From assembly GCA_934255485.1 (NCBI GenBank), contig CAKQOG010000002.1, forward strand, positions 1 to 64,000: a stretch of 64,000 nucleotides of DNA, in the 5' to 3' direction. A model generated the notes under the pieces. The model was not told the DNA's origin. It did no database searches and saw only the letters and a list, made by a program, of their open reading frames with translations. Positions within the stretch are counted from its first letter, which is position 1. Each line of letters begins with the position of its first letter. Source of the DNA: an uncultured Prevotellamassilia sp. (GTDB taxonomy: Bacteria; Bacteroidota; Bacteroidia; Bacteroidales; Bacteroidaceae). Both the position numbers and the translations under genes were made by a program. This document shows, piece by piece, positions 7,770-16,854 of the stretch.

Positions 7770-8873
7770 TTAGTGGTTTTTAGTATCTAATGTATTGTCA
7801 AAAAGTTCTATTACCGAGCTATATGTTTGACCGTCGTCTTGCAAGCCTTCCGTCCATCTATACTTGCCGGCATACGATAGTTCCAAACGACTTGCCACCT
7901 GTTTTAGGCCTATTCCGCCTGGCGTTTTATCGGTTTCGTTTTTGGGCGTATTACTATTTTTGCAGCTAAACACCAAATGGTGCTTATCGGCTTTAAGACT
8001 GATGTGTATAAAGCTGTGTCCGGTTGAACTCACACCATGCTTAAATGCGTTTTCGACCAAGGAGATGAAAATGAGTGGAGCAACCTGTAGGTTCTCTTCG
8101 GCAGGAAAGTCAAAGTCTACCTTTACATCTACATCGTTGTAAATGCGCAATCGCATGAGCGATATATACGATTTTAAGAAATCAACCTCTTTGTTAAGGC
8201 TTACCCTTTCGGTTTGATTTTCGTAAAGCATATATCTCAACAACCGGCTCAACTCTTGTATGGCTTGCTGTGCTTTTTCTTGGTCGAAAGCCGTAAGTGC
8301 ATATATATTATTAAGCGTGTTGAGCAAAAAATGTGGATTTATTTGGTTTTTCAAGTTTTTGAGTTCGGCTTGTGAGCGTCCCAACTCTGCCTCTGCCCTT
8401 GCCTGTTCGCTTTCGCGCCAACGCAAGCTAAGTTTGAGTGCCACAGATGCGCCCATAGCAAAAACAAAGGTGAGAAAGCCACGTATAACAAACAACGTGT
8501 GTGGCGGAAAGTCATGGTGCATGCGCGGACCGCGACGCATGGGGAATGGCGCCATAAGCATTCCTTGCAACTCCATCACCGATTGACTAACGGCATAGAG
8601 TAATAGGTTGAACAGAATGAACCATTTTATTTTTCCTTTCGCCAGCAAATAACGAGGGATAAGCACTAAATAGTTTATGTAAAAACAGATGCACACCATC
8701 AATGGGAGTATGCAACCATGCCAATATCTGCCCCAGTCCACGTGCTCTCCGCTACGTTTAAATAGTAATGGAGAAAGAAATATGTAGCACCACGTGAGCA
8801 CGTGAAGGGCTACCTCTATGCAACGCTCCATGCGGGGCTTTTGCATTGACGTTGTTGAGTTGTTTGCTTCCAT
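7770..8873 (-). CDS. LytS/YehU-type sensor histidine kinase
   Basis: 367 residues. The N-terminal half holds about four hydrophobic membrane segments (HVLTWCYIFLSPLLF, LPLMVCICFYINYLVLIPRY, WFILFNLLLYAV, FVIRGFLTFVFAMGASVALK). A short coiled coil leads to the His_kinase (PF06580-type) region NQINPHFLLNTLNNIYAL with phosphoacceptor His, then the HATPase N box LVENAFKHGV and the glycine-rich GGIGLKQVASRLEL. The ligand is unknown and there is no large extracellular domain. A TAACTTTG -7 box lies upstream at 8938-8945. Confidence 0.92.
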   Translation of the reverse strand: MEANNSTTSMQKPRMERCIEVALHVLTWCYIFLSPLLFKRSGEHVDWGRYWHGCILPLMVCICFYINYLVLIPRYLLAKGKIKWFILFNLLLYAVSQSVMELQGMLMAPFPMRRGPRMHHDFPPHTLFVIRGFLTFVFAMGASVALKLSLRWRESEQARAEAELGRSQAELKNLKNQINPHFLLNTLNNIYALTAFDQEKAQQAIQELSRLLRYMLYENQTERVSLNKEVDFLKSYISLMRLRIYNDVDVKVDFDFPAEENLQVAPLIFISLVENAFKHGVSSTGHSFIHISLKADKHHLVFSCKNSNTPKNETDKTPGGIGLKQVASRLELSYAGKYRWTEGLQDDGQTYSSVIELFDNTLDTKNH

Positions 8874-8965
8874 AATGTTTTTTATTCAAGTACCAACTTA
8901 AAGGTGGTTCTGCCCCTTTTAACAGGTTTGTGCAGAACAAAGTTATAATATTTTTTTTAAGTTAG

Positions 8966-9005
8966 ACCTACTTACATTCCTTAAATAGAGGTTTGATAAG
9001 TAAGC
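8966..9005. repeat. Intergenic repeat arms F (TAAGTAGG family, degenerate)
   Basis: ACCTACTTAC at 8966-8975 faces GATAAGTAAGC beginning at 8995 in inverted orientation, resembling the arms of elements A, D and E. The GTTTGATAAGTAA on its right side is also seen at 5763-5775. This copy is the weakest of the set. Confidence 0.3.
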
Positions 9006-9069
9006 AATATACGCCTTGTTCCGCCCCATAAAACGCATGATACTACATCAAACAGCGTAAAGTGCTCGC

Positions 9070-9153
9070 GTATCACGGCCGTGATACGTGCGTATCATGG
9101 GCGTGATACGTGCGTATCGTGGGCGTGATACGCGCGTATCGTGGGCGTGATAC
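9070..9153. repeat. Array of four 18-bp palindromes, 22-bp period (copy 1)
   Basis: Four units of the form GTATCnnGGnCGTGATAC at 9070-9087, 9092-9109, 9114-9131 and 9136-9153, separated by GTGC, GTGC and GCGC. The first unit is a perfect palindrome (GTATCACGGCCGTGATAC); the others have central mismatches. The same 84 bases occur without a single difference at 24819-24902. The array lies in the 468-bp gap between the efflux permease gene and the histidine kinase gene. Confidence 0.95.
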
Positions 9154-9281
9154 GCGAACTAAATACGCATGCTACAGATAGAAGCACACGATTATTAAGC
9201 CTTCAGAAGCGTATTATTATGTTTATACGGCTCTGTGCATCAATGCGCAATTAATTGATACACAATGCTTTATTTATTAAA

Positions 9282-9312
9282 ATAAGCCAAACGGAATATC
9301 CATTTGGCTTAT
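9282..9312 (-). terminator. Terminator of the efflux operon
   Basis: ATAAGCCAAA (9282-9291) pairs with TTTGGCTTAT (9303-9312). On the reverse strand a T-rich tract follows. It lies 30 nt after the stop of the permease gene. Confidence 0.75.
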
Positions 9313-9341
9313 GACGTATAGCTAAATTGATTGCTACGCTA

Positions 9342-10565
9342 TTACTCGTATCGAATGGCTTCAATGGGGTCGAGGCTTGCAGCCTTCTTTGCAGGATACC
9401 AACCAAAGAATATACCAGTGGCAGAACATACTGCAAAACTTAGCAACACGCTCCAAGGCTGAATTTGTATAGGCCAATGTGCAAACACGTTGATGCCAAC
9501 TGCTGCTCCTATGCCCACTATCACCCCTATTAAGCCGCCAGTTACACTGAGTAGTACCGACTCAATAAGGAACTGATTAAGAATATCTACCCCACGTGCA
9601 CCAACCGACATGCGCAAACCTATCTCCTTGGTGCGTTCGGTAACACTTACATACATGATGTTCATAATGCCAATACCACCAACCACCAATGAAATACATG
9701 CTACAACGAGCAACAACACAGTCATGGTGTCGGACGTGGAGTTCATCATGGCTGCCATCTCTTGCTGACTACGAATGCTAAAATTGTCTTCGTCGCTATC
9801 TTTGAGTTTGTGGCTTTGACGCAAAATCGATGTAATATCTTCAATAGCAAGGTCGGTCATATCCTCTGTAATGGCAGAGGCATTGATGCCTTGCAAATAG
9901 GTAACAGAGAGAATGCGCTTCATCACTGTGGTATAGGGCGCCAAAACCACATCGTCTTGGTCCATGCCAAATGAGTTGTAGCCCTTCGACTCAAGCACTC
10001 CTACTATGCGAAAAGGGATTTTATTAAATCGAATAACCTTTCCGACAGGGTCTTCGCCATTGGTAAAGAGGTTGTCGGCAACAGTTTTGCCTATCACACA
10101 AACCTTGGCATTGGTCTTTATATCATCGTTGCCAAACATTTCGCCATCCTTTACCTTTTGTTGGCGTATCTGCATATAGTCGGGCGATATGCCATAGATG
10201 GTTGAGGGGGTATTGTTGTTGCCGTTGATAAACTGCCCAGACGCATTCACACTGGGCGATATTGCTGCCAAATATTTGCTTTGCTCCTTGAGTGCCTCAT
10301 AATCCTTGAGCTTTAGCGTCTGCATTGACGAGGCATCTTGCTGCGCTCCGCCAGGACCTTTGTCTTGTCCCGGACGAATCATAATCATGTTTGAGCCCAT
10401 CTCTGATATGCTGGCCTGAATGCTCTTCTTCGATCCTTGACCTATGGCAAGCATGGCTATAACCGACGCCACACCAATGATGATGCCCAACATGGTGAGA
10501 AACGATCGCATCTTGTTGGCTGCTATGGCACGCAAAGCTATTTTGAAAAGATTACCTATGTTCAT
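9342..10565 (-). CDS. MacB-like ABC transporter permease
   Basis: 407 residues with the MacB permease layout: an N-terminal membrane helix (NKMRSFLTMLGIIIGVASVI), a periplasmic MacB_PCD region (about 45-270) and an FtsX domain with three further helices and the conserved YVSVTERTKEIGLRMSVGAR. In E. coli MacB the ATPase and permease are one protein; here the ATPase is encoded separately just upstream (17-nt gap), as is usual in Bacteroidota. With the adaptor and TolC genes it forms a tripartite efflux pump whose substrate cannot be told from sequence. Confidence 0.92.
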   Translation of the reverse strand: MNIGNLFKIALRAIAANKMRSFLTMLGIIIGVASVIAMLAIGQGSKKSIQASISEMGSNMIMIRPGQDKGPGGAQQDASSMQTLKLKDYEALKEQSKYLAAISPSVNASGQFINGNNNTPSTIYGISPDYMQIRQQKVKDGEMFGNDDIKTNAKVCVIGKTVADNLFTNGEDPVGKVIRFNKIPFRIVGVLESKGYNSFGMDQDDVVLAPYTTVMKRILSVTYLQGINASAITEDMTDLAIEDITSILRQSHKLKDSDEDNFSIRSQQEMAAMMNSTSDTMTVLLLVVACISLVVGGIGIMNIMYVSVTERTKEIGLRMSVGARGVDILNQFLIESVLLSVTGGLIGVIVGIGAAVGINVFAHWPIQIQPWSVLLSFAVCSATGIFFGWYPAKKAASLDPIEAIRYE

Positions 10566-10582
10566 ATTTCTAAATTCTGTTA

Positions 10583-11401
10583 CTACTCCTCAGCTGGTGG
10601 CAACTCTGCTAACGCCTTGGCTGCAGAGTGAATGTTGTGGTTTATGGTGTCTTCACGTATCAAACCATCGCGCAAGAAGATGTTACGACTCGAGTATAGA
10701 GCCAATTCGGGATTGTGGGTGACAAAGATAATGGTGCGTCCTGCCTTAAAAAGCTTTTGAAAAAGCACTAATATCTCAAAGGATGTGCGCGTGTCGAGAT
10801 TACCAGTAGCTTCGTCGGCTAATATCACTGCGGGGTTATTGACCAACGCACGGGCAATGGCCACACGCTGCATTTGTCCACCCGACATTTGGTTAGACTT
10901 GTGATAAAGACGTTCGCCAAGTCCTACCATCTTTAGTGCTTCGATGCTACGGCTGCGACGCTCGGCGGCTGATACTGAGGAATTGTACATCAATGGCAAC
11001 TCCACATTCTCAACTGCTGTTGTCTTAGGCAAAAGGTTGTAGTTTTGAAATACAAAACCAATTTTGCGATTGCGCAAGATGGCTCTTTCACTACGCTTCA
11101 TGCTTCGCACACTCACTCCGTCAAGATAGTACTCACCACTCGAAGGGGTGTCAAGACATCCTAACTGATTAAGCAATGTTGATTTGCCCGAGCCCGAAGT
11201 GCCCATAATCGTAACAAACTCTCCCTCGTATATCTTAAACGATACGCCTTTGAGCGCATGCACCGTCTCATCGCCTACAACAAAGTTTCGACGCACATTC
11301 TCAAGTTCAATAACCACCTTCTTGTCTATTCGGTCTTCTGGTTGCGGAAATTGCTCTGAGTCTGTTGCAAGAGTAGCCGTATCTTTTTTGTTTAATTCCA
11401 T
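10583..11401 (-). CDS. ABC transporter ATP-binding protein (MacB/LolD type)
   Basis: 272 residues. Walker A GTSGSGKST, Q-loop FVFQNYNLLP, signature MSGGQMQRVAIARAL, Walker B VILADEATGNLD and the switch His in FVTHNP are all intact. About 35 extra residues precede the nucleotide-binding domain and a tail of about 30 follows it. It powers the MacB-like permease encoded immediately downstream. The operon order is TolC, MacA-like adaptor, this ATPase, permease. Confidence 0.93.
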   Translation of the reverse strand: MELNKKDTATLATDSEQFPQPEDRIDKKVVIELENVRRNFVVGDETVHALKGVSFKIYEGEFVTIMGTSGSGKSTLLNQLGCLDTPSSGEYYLDGVSVRSMKRSERAILRNRKIGFVFQNYNLLPKTTAVENVELPLMYNSSVSAAERRSRSIEALKMVGLGERLYHKSNQMSGGQMQRVAIARALVNNPAVILADEATGNLDTRTSFEILVLFQKLFKAGRTIIFVTHNPELALYSSRNIFLRDGLIREDTINHNIHSAAKALAELPPAEE

Positions 11402-11508
11402 AACAACGAGTTGTTTTTTTGTTCAGTTGTTTTACTCATCTGTTTAATTCGCTGATATACACTATGTTATATCATGCGAATTAAACATTTAGTTTTAAAA
11501 TAATTGTA

Positions 11509-12705
11509 CTATTTCTTTTTATTTTTACTTGGTGGACCTGGTGCGAATGGGCTTTTTTCGCTGCTATCGTCAGCCTGTTGGCCATCGCTATCGGAGGTAG
11601 TAGCCTCCTTCATGTCTACCACTACAACGGTTCCTTCTTTCACACCACTAAGTATTTGTGTGCGTGTGCCATTGGTTATACCCACCTGCACACTGTATGC
11701 CTTAAAGGTGTGGCCTTCGCGCACCCAAAGCTTATGACTGCCTTGGCAATCTACAATTTTGTCTTTTGGTCCAACAGTCTCTTTGGTTGGAGTAAAACGC
11801 AATGCCTTGGTTGGCACGCTCACAATGCCATTTTGCTCCAAAGTGTAAATAGTTACATTGGCTGTAAGTCCGGGTTTGAGTTTAAGATCGGGGTTGGGGG
11901 CTGAAATAACAACCTCGTAAGTAACCACATTATTGTCTGTTGTAGCCTCGTTGCGTACCTGTGTAACAGTGCCCTCAAAGGTTTCGTCGGGATAGGCATC
12001 AACGGTATAAGTAACGCGTTGTCCCACCTTTACTTGACCTATATCAGCTTCGTCTACACTTGCCACAACGCGCATATCGGTCATGTCTTTTACAATAGTG
12101 AAGAGCGTAGGAGTATTGAAGCTTGAAGCCACTGTTTGACCCTCTTCAACCGATTTGCTCAGTACTACACCATCGATAGGCGATGTGATTGTGGCGTAGC
12201 TAAGGTTGGTTTTTGCCTTATTAACTGCCTCTTGACGTTGAGCAACAGAGCTTTCGGCTTGCTGAAGCGAAAGGCGTGCTGCCTCATAATCATTAGCACT
12301 TATAAGCCCTTTGCCATAGAGTGTTTTCATGCGAGCAAAGTTTGAACGCTGATAGTTGAGATCGCTTTTAGCACCCTCTAACTGACTGGTTGCACTACGT
12401 AGTTCGCTTATAAGGTTGGTCTTGTCGAGTTCGGCAATAACTTGTCCTTTCTTAACTGGTGTGTTATAGTCTACGTATATCTTATCAATGATACCCGACA
12501 CCTGTGTACCTACATCAACAGAGGTCACAGCCTCAATGGTTCCGGTGGCGGTAACACTATTTCCGATAGTGGCTTTCTCAACCTTAGCAGTTTCATAACT
12601 CACCTCAAATGGTGCATCTTGTTTCTTCTGAAACATCCAAATGCCACCTCCTATAGCAGCTACTAACGCTACACCGATAAAGGTCTTTTTTATATTAATT
12701 TTCAT
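11509..12705 (-). CDS. MacA-like periplasmic adaptor subunit (HlyD family)
   Basis: 398 residues. One N-terminal membrane anchor (TFIGVALVAAIGGGIWMF), a biotinyl-lipoyl-like half (VDVGTQVSGIIDKIYVDYNT, then KKGQVIAELD), a coiled-coil hairpin (about 95-175), the second lipoyl half (ATITSPIDGVVLSKSVEEGQ) and a beta-barrel region. The C-terminal tail is polar and ends PPSKNKKK. It joins the inner-membrane MacB-like transporter to the TolC channel. It starts 27 nt after the TolC gene and precedes the ATPase gene by 107 nt. Confidence 0.93.
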   Translation of the reverse strand: MKINIKKTFIGVALVAAIGGGIWMFQKKQDAPFEVSYETAKVEKATIGNSVTATGTIEAVTSVDVGTQVSGIIDKIYVDYNTPVKKGQVIAELDKTNLISELRSATSQLEGAKSDLNYQRSNFARMKTLYGKGLISANDYEAARLSLQQAESSVAQRQEAVNKAKTNLSYATITSPIDGVVLSKSVEEGQTVASSFNTPTLFTIVKDMTDMRVVASVDEADIGQVKVGQRVTYTVDAYPDETFEGTVTQVRNEATTDNNVVTYEVVISAPNPDLKLKPGLTANVTIYTLEQNGIVSVPTKALRFTPTKETVGPKDKIVDCQGSHKLWVREGHTFKAYSVQVGITNGTRTQILSGVKEGTVVVVDMKEATTSDSDGQQADDSSEKSPFAPGPPSKNKKK

Positions 12706-12732
12706 ATATATTATGTAATATTATTAGATGTT

Positions 12733-14082
12733 TTACTTTAAATCTTGACCAGCATAAAACTGCAATAAATTGCGATTAAGAAGTGCTGTATATTTGTCCT
12801 GCAACATCTGTTGTTGTGCATTTAGCAAATTAGAGCGGCTATTTAAGAGTTCTGCAATGTTTTTAAGTCCTACATTAAACTGCTCGGTCATTAGCTCATA
12901 ACTGGTTTCTATGCTCTGCACACTCGATTTGGCAGCAACATATTTGGCTTGACTATTGGTGGCATTGAGCCAATAGTTCTCAACGGTTTGATACAATTGT
13001 TTTTGTGCATCTTGTAGGTCGAGCTGGGCTGTTGTCTCGTTTAAACGAGCACGCTCTACAGCGCTCTTGGTCTTGCGATTGTCAAAGATGGGGATGCTTA
13101 CAGAAACGCCCAACTGGGTGCTGAAGTTGTTTTTCATCTGCCTAAAATACTTTTGCTGTGACCCTGTCATGTGGCTGTCGCCCAATGAACCCGTTACGCT
13201 AACTGTTGGATAATAAGCAGATTTGGCTATCTTGGTTGATAGTTTACTTTGCTCTATCGACAACTGAGAACGCTTTATCTCAGGACGACTATCAAGTGCC
13301 ATTGTATACACATTTTCCTTAGTTGGAATAGACTTGAGTACCTCGGTATCTGCAACATCAGTTGTTTCAACATCAAATGTTTCGGTAGCAGGAAGTTCAA
13401 TTAATTGCTTTAACTGCATCTTGGCATCGGCAATCTGCGTTTGCACGTTTACTATGTCGTATCTGCCTTGGCTCACTTGCGACGCTAACTGTGCTAAATC
13501 AGCTTTCGACATGCTACCAACCTTTACCATCTCCTTTCCTCGTTCATATATAATGGAGTCTTGCTTGAGCAATGTGCGATTAACCTTTTCGGCCTCCGAC
13601 ATGTATTGCACCTGCACGTAGAGCTGTGCTATTTGCTCTTTAATCTTATTGGCAGATGCCTGTGTGTCGTATGCTGCAAGTTGCTGGTCGTATTGGGCAT
13701 TGGTGATATTCATCTTGGTTTTACCTCCATTCCATACCACCCACTGAGCATTTACACCATAGCTTCCGCTTTGAGTGGCTTTGTCGGCAGCCGATGTAGC
13801 AATGCCCCCATTAACAAAGTTTCCACCATTTTCTTGAAAGGGTCGGTAAGCAACCCCTTGTTGCAACGAAGCATTTAAACTGGGCAGTCTACCTGCCTTT
13901 GCTTCAACTACATCTACAGCCTTGCTCTTCTCAAGCGTGGCACTCTTAAGTAGCTGCACATTGTGAGATAGTGCATAATCTATACACTGTTGCAAAGACC
14001 ATTTGCTTGCAACACTTTGTGCTACACACAAAGGCGACAATAGGCCTGATGTCAATAGTAATGCTATCTTGTGTCTCAACAT
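12733..14082 (-). CDS. TolC-family outer membrane efflux protein
   Basis: 449 residues with a signal peptide (MLRHKIALLLTSGLLSPLCVAQ) and two outer membrane efflux protein repeats. WSLQQCIDYALSHNVQLL marks the start of the mature domain, and long alpha-helical coiled-coil stretches lie around 150-230 and 340-440. It is the first gene of the efflux operon. A TAACTTTG -7 box lies upstream at 14111-14118; no matching -33 box was found at the usual spacing. Confidence 0.93.
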   Translation of the reverse strand: MLRHKIALLLTSGLLSPLCVAQSVASKWSLQQCIDYALSHNVQLLKSATLEKSKAVDVVEAKAGRLPSLNASLQQGVAYRPFQENGGNFVNGGIATSAADKATQSGSYGVNAQWVVWNGGKTKMNITNAQYDQQLAAYDTQASANKIKEQIAQLYVQVQYMSEAEKVNRTLLKQDSIIYERGKEMVKVGSMSKADLAQLASQVSQGRYDIVNVQTQIADAKMQLKQLIELPATETFDVETTDVADTEVLKSIPTKENVYTMALDSRPEIKRSQLSIEQSKLSTKIAKSAYYPTVSVTGSLGDSHMTGSQQKYFRQMKNNFSTQLGVSVSIPIFDNRKTKSAVERARLNETTAQLDLQDAQKQLYQTVENYWLNATNSQAKYVAAKSSVQSIETSYELMTEQFNVGLKNIAELLNSRSNLLNAQQQMLQDKYTALLNRNLLQFYAGQDLK

Positions 14083-14200
14083 AATGTTTGTTTTTTTCGT
14101 TTCGTTAATGCAAAGTTATACAAATCATTATCAAATATATTAATACATTATCGTCTTGACATTTAATAATAGACAAACACGAATATTTTATCGATAAAAA

Positions 14201-14245
14201 AAGCTATCGATGCTTGAATAACTTGTATTCAAGCATCAATAGCTT
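14201..14245 (-). terminator. Terminator of the truA-DMT transcript
   Basis: AAGCTATcGATGCTTGAATA pairs with TATTCAAGCATCaATAGCTT across a short loop. The reverse strand then has a run of T. It lies 26 nt beyond the stop codon at 14271. Confidence 0.85.
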
Positions 14246-14270
14246 ATACTTATACATGTGATACTCCCTA

Positions 14271-15176
14271 TTATTTGCTGCCAATAAACAAACATATCAT
14301 ACCTATCAACACAAACACGAGGTCGATGGCTTTGGAACGCAGATTGCGTTCTCTAAACATAAGTGCACCAAAGAGAAACGAAACAATAACACTGCTCCTA
14401 CGTATCATAGATACAACTGCTATCATTGCTCCTGGGCACGAAAGTGCATAGAAATATGCCATATCTGCTGCTGTAAGAAACACTGAGATAAGCACTATGC
14501 TCCAACGCCACTTAAAGGGCGTTGATTGCTTACGCGTTGGCATCCATATTGACAACATTACTATCGTCATCATGATGGCTTGGTACAGATTATACCAACC
14601 TTGAACGAAATAACGATTGAGTCCTGCACCTCCATCTGCCGTAGATGCCATAAGATATTTGTCGTATAGTCCACTGGCTGCACCCAACACTGCCGCTGCA
14701 ATAAGTAGCAATATCCAAGCATTGTGCATAAAGCGTATGCCTTCTTTACGCCCGCTCCTACTTAGCAACATAAACGATAATATCGATAGCAACACACCTG
14801 CCCACTGCCAAGCATTGAGCTGCTCGCCATAGATAAGCAAGGCACCCATAAGCGTCATTACTGGGCGAGTGGCATTGATTGGCCCCACAATGGTGAGCGG
14901 CAAATGCTTCATGGCATAATATCCACATATCCACGATGATAACACAATCACTGACTTTATGATTACCAATACATGTGCATGAAATGATGCTTGCGGAATA
15001 ATTCCCGAGGCAGAAAAGAACGACTGAACAACGAACGGAAGAAAGAATAATGCGCACAATAAAGTGTTTATCATCAACACTGGTAGCACTGCATTGTCGC
15101 GCAAAGAACGCTTTTTATAAACATCGTAAAAGCCCAGCAAACAAGCTGAAAGAAACGCTAAAAATACCCACATCAA
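14271..15176 (-). CDS. EamA/DMT-family transporter
   Basis: 301 residues with about ten hydrophobic segments in two EamA-type halves (MMWVFLAFLSACLLGFYDVY at the start; conserved GPINATRPVMTLMGALLIYG at the end of half one). It begins in the last codons of truA (4-nt overlap, 15173-15176), so the two are co-transcribed. Members export metabolites or small solutes; the substrate cannot be assigned. Confidence 0.85.
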   Translation of the reverse strand: MMWVFLAFLSACLLGFYDVYKKRSLRDNAVLPVLMINTLLCALFFLPFVVQSFFSASGIIPQASFHAHVLVIIKSVIVLSSWICGYYAMKHLPLTIVGPINATRPVMTLMGALLIYGEQLNAWQWAGVLLSILSFMLLSRSGRKEGIRFMHNAWILLLIAAAVLGAASGLYDKYLMASTADGGAGLNRYFVQGWYNLYQAIMMTIVMLSIWMPTRKQSTPFKWRWSIVLISVFLTAADMAYFYALSCPGAMIAVVSMIRRSSVIVSFLFGALMFRERNLRSKAIDLVFVLIGMICLFIGSK

Positions 15177-15925
15177 TCCTCAAATATATTGTTATCGTAT
15201 GCTATATCCACAAGCGACAAAGCGTTTCCTGGCATAGAATCGCCCGCTGCGCACCTGTCTTTTTGCGCAACGACACGCTTAAAGTCGTCAATGCTCATAC
15301 GTCCTCTACCCACCTCTACTAAGGTGCCTACTACCGCACGAACCATGTTACGCAAAAAGCGATCTGCCGTTATTTCAAACTGCCAAAGGTCGTCATCAAC
15401 CTGCGTCCATTCAGCCTTAGTTACTCGACAAATGTTTGTTTTTACATCTGTGTGCAATTTAGAAAAACTCGTAAAGTCCTTCACACTCAACAGGTAACTT
15501 GCAGCTTCGTTCATGCAATTAAAGTCAAGAGGATATGATATTCTGGTGGCATAATGTCGCTTAAATGGGTTCTTACGTGTATACACCCAGTAATGATAAG
15601 TTCGCGCTTTTGCATCAAAACGAGCATGTGCATCGGGCTTTACTCTTACAACTTTATTTACCACTATGTCATAAGGCAAAATGCGGTTTAGTTTCTCTGT
15701 TAGCCACACGCAATCTACCTTATCTTCTATGTCGAAATGTGCCACCATCATGTGAGCATGTACGCCTGCATCTGTTCGGCCAGCCCCCGTCACATCGCTA
15801 TTTTTACCGCGTAGCAACGTGCTCAAAGCCTCGTTCATTCGTTGCTGCACACTCACGGCATTAGGTTGTACTTGCCATCCATGATATGCAGTGCCATCGT
15901 ACGAAAGATATATAAAGTAGCGCAT
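15173..15925 (-). CDS. truA: tRNA pseudouridine synthase A
   Basis: 250 residues, the usual TruA length. It has the N-terminal YLSYDGTAYHGWQVQPNAVS, the catalytic Asp motif GAGRTDAGVHA and the C-terminal FLRNMVRAVVGTLVEVGRG. It converts U38-U40 in the anticodon arm of many tRNAs to pseudouridine. It overlaps the start of the DMT transporter gene by 4 nt. Confidence 0.96.
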   Translation of the reverse strand: MRYFIYLSYDGTAYHGWQVQPNAVSVQQRMNEALSTLLRGKNSDVTGAGRTDAGVHAHMMVAHFDIEDKVDCVWLTEKLNRILPYDIVVNKVVRVKPDAHARFDAKARTYHYWVYTRKNPFKRHYATRISYPLDFNCMNEAASYLLSVKDFTSFSKLHTDVKTNICRVTKAEWTQVDDDLWQFEITADRFLRNMVRAVVGTLVEVGRGRMSIDDFKRVVAQKDRCAAGDSMPGNALSLVDIAYDNNIFED

Positions 15926-16024
15926 CTTTAAGTCTTCTAAATCAATATATTTTAACCTATTATAAGTCTTTTATAAGTATTATCTTTTACACCCAAAGAG
16001 CTTTTGCCTATATAACAATATAAT

Positions 16025-16075
16025 AAAAAGAGTATTAAACACTACGCGCATTGCGTAATATCTAATACTCTTTTA
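16025..16075 (-). terminator. Terminator of the rpsF-rpsR-rplI operon
   Basis: AAAAGAGTATTA pairs with TAATACTCTTTT around a loop that contains a second short stem (ACGCGCATTGCGT). It lies about 35 nt beyond the rplI stop codon, with T-rich DNA on both sides. Confidence 0.85.
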
Positions 16076-16108
16076 TCCTTTAACAATCCGCAGATAGTTG
16101 TTGCTATA

Positions 16109-16558
16109 TTAAGCTTCTTCAGCTACAACTTCGAAAGGAATTTCAACAGAAACTTCCTTGTGAAGGTTTACAGTAGCAGTGTAAGAACCAACTTCCTTAA
16201 CATCCTTAACGCTGATAATCTTACGATCAATATCAAAGCCAAGCTTTGAAAGAGCCTCAGCGATGTGAAGAGCGTTTACAGAACCATAGATAGCACCAGT
16301 TGCACTAACCTTAGTTGCAATCTTCAATGGTTCGATAGCAGACAATTTAGCTGCAAGGGCTTCAGCGTCAGCCTTTATCTTAGCCAACTTGTGAGCACGT
16401 TGCTTCAAATTTTCTGCCAATACTTTCTTTGCAGACGCAGACGCAATAACACCTTTGCCAGTAGGAATAAGGTAGTTACGACCATAGCCGTCCTTTACAG
16501 TTACGATATCGTCCTTATAACCCAGACCAATAACGTTTTCTTTCAAAATGATTTCCAT
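16109..16558 (-). CDS. rplI: Ribosomal protein bL9
   Basis: 149 residues: MEIILKENVIGLGYKDDIVT, then VKDGYGRNYLIPTGKGVIAS, a long central helix and a C-terminal domain. This is the standard two-domain L9 of the large subunit. It is the third gene of the rpsF-rpsR-rplI operon, 23 nt after rpsR. Confidence 0.97.
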   Translation of the reverse strand: MEIILKENVIGLGYKDDIVTVKDGYGRNYLIPTGKGVIASASAKKVLAENLKQRAHKLAKIKADAEALAAKLSAIEPLKIATKVSATGAIYGSVNALHIAEALSKLGFDIDRKIISVKDVKEVGSYTATVNLHKEVSVEIPFEVVAEEA

Positions 16559-16581
16559 ATCTTATTACCTCCTCTGTGTTA

Positions 16582-16851
16582 TTATTTCATCAAATCTGTT
16601 ACGAAAGGAAGAAGTGCCAAGTGGCGAGCACGCTTTACAGCTTGAGCCACACGACGTTGATACTTAAGAGAAGTACCAGTGATACGACGGGGAAGAATCT
16701 TACCCTGTTCGTTCAAGAACTTCTTCAAGAATTCTGGATCCTTGTAGTCAATATACTTGATACCGCTCTTCTTGAAACGGCAATACTTTTTCTTCTTGAC
16801 ATCCACTGTTGGGGGAGTCAAATAACGAATCTCTGATTGTGCTTGTGCCAT
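16582..16851 (-). CDS. rpsR: Ribosomal protein bS18
   Basis: 89 residues. It contains KKKYCRFKKSGIKYIDYKD, FLNEQGKILPRRITGTSLKY and QRRVAQAVKRARHLALLPFV, the S18 core. It pairs with S6 on the small-subunit platform and its gene lies 3 nt after rpsF, so translation of the two is likely coupled. Confidence 0.97.
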   Translation of the reverse strand: MAQAQSEIRYLTPPTVDVKKKKYCRFKKSGIKYIDYKDPEFLKKFLNEQGKILPRRITGTSLKYQRRVAQAVKRARHLALLPFVTDLMK

Positions 16852-16854
16852 TTT

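Noticed and set aside
9070..9153. CRISPR array
   Set aside because: Four 18-bp units with 4-nt spacers are far too closely spaced; no cas genes and no variable spacers.
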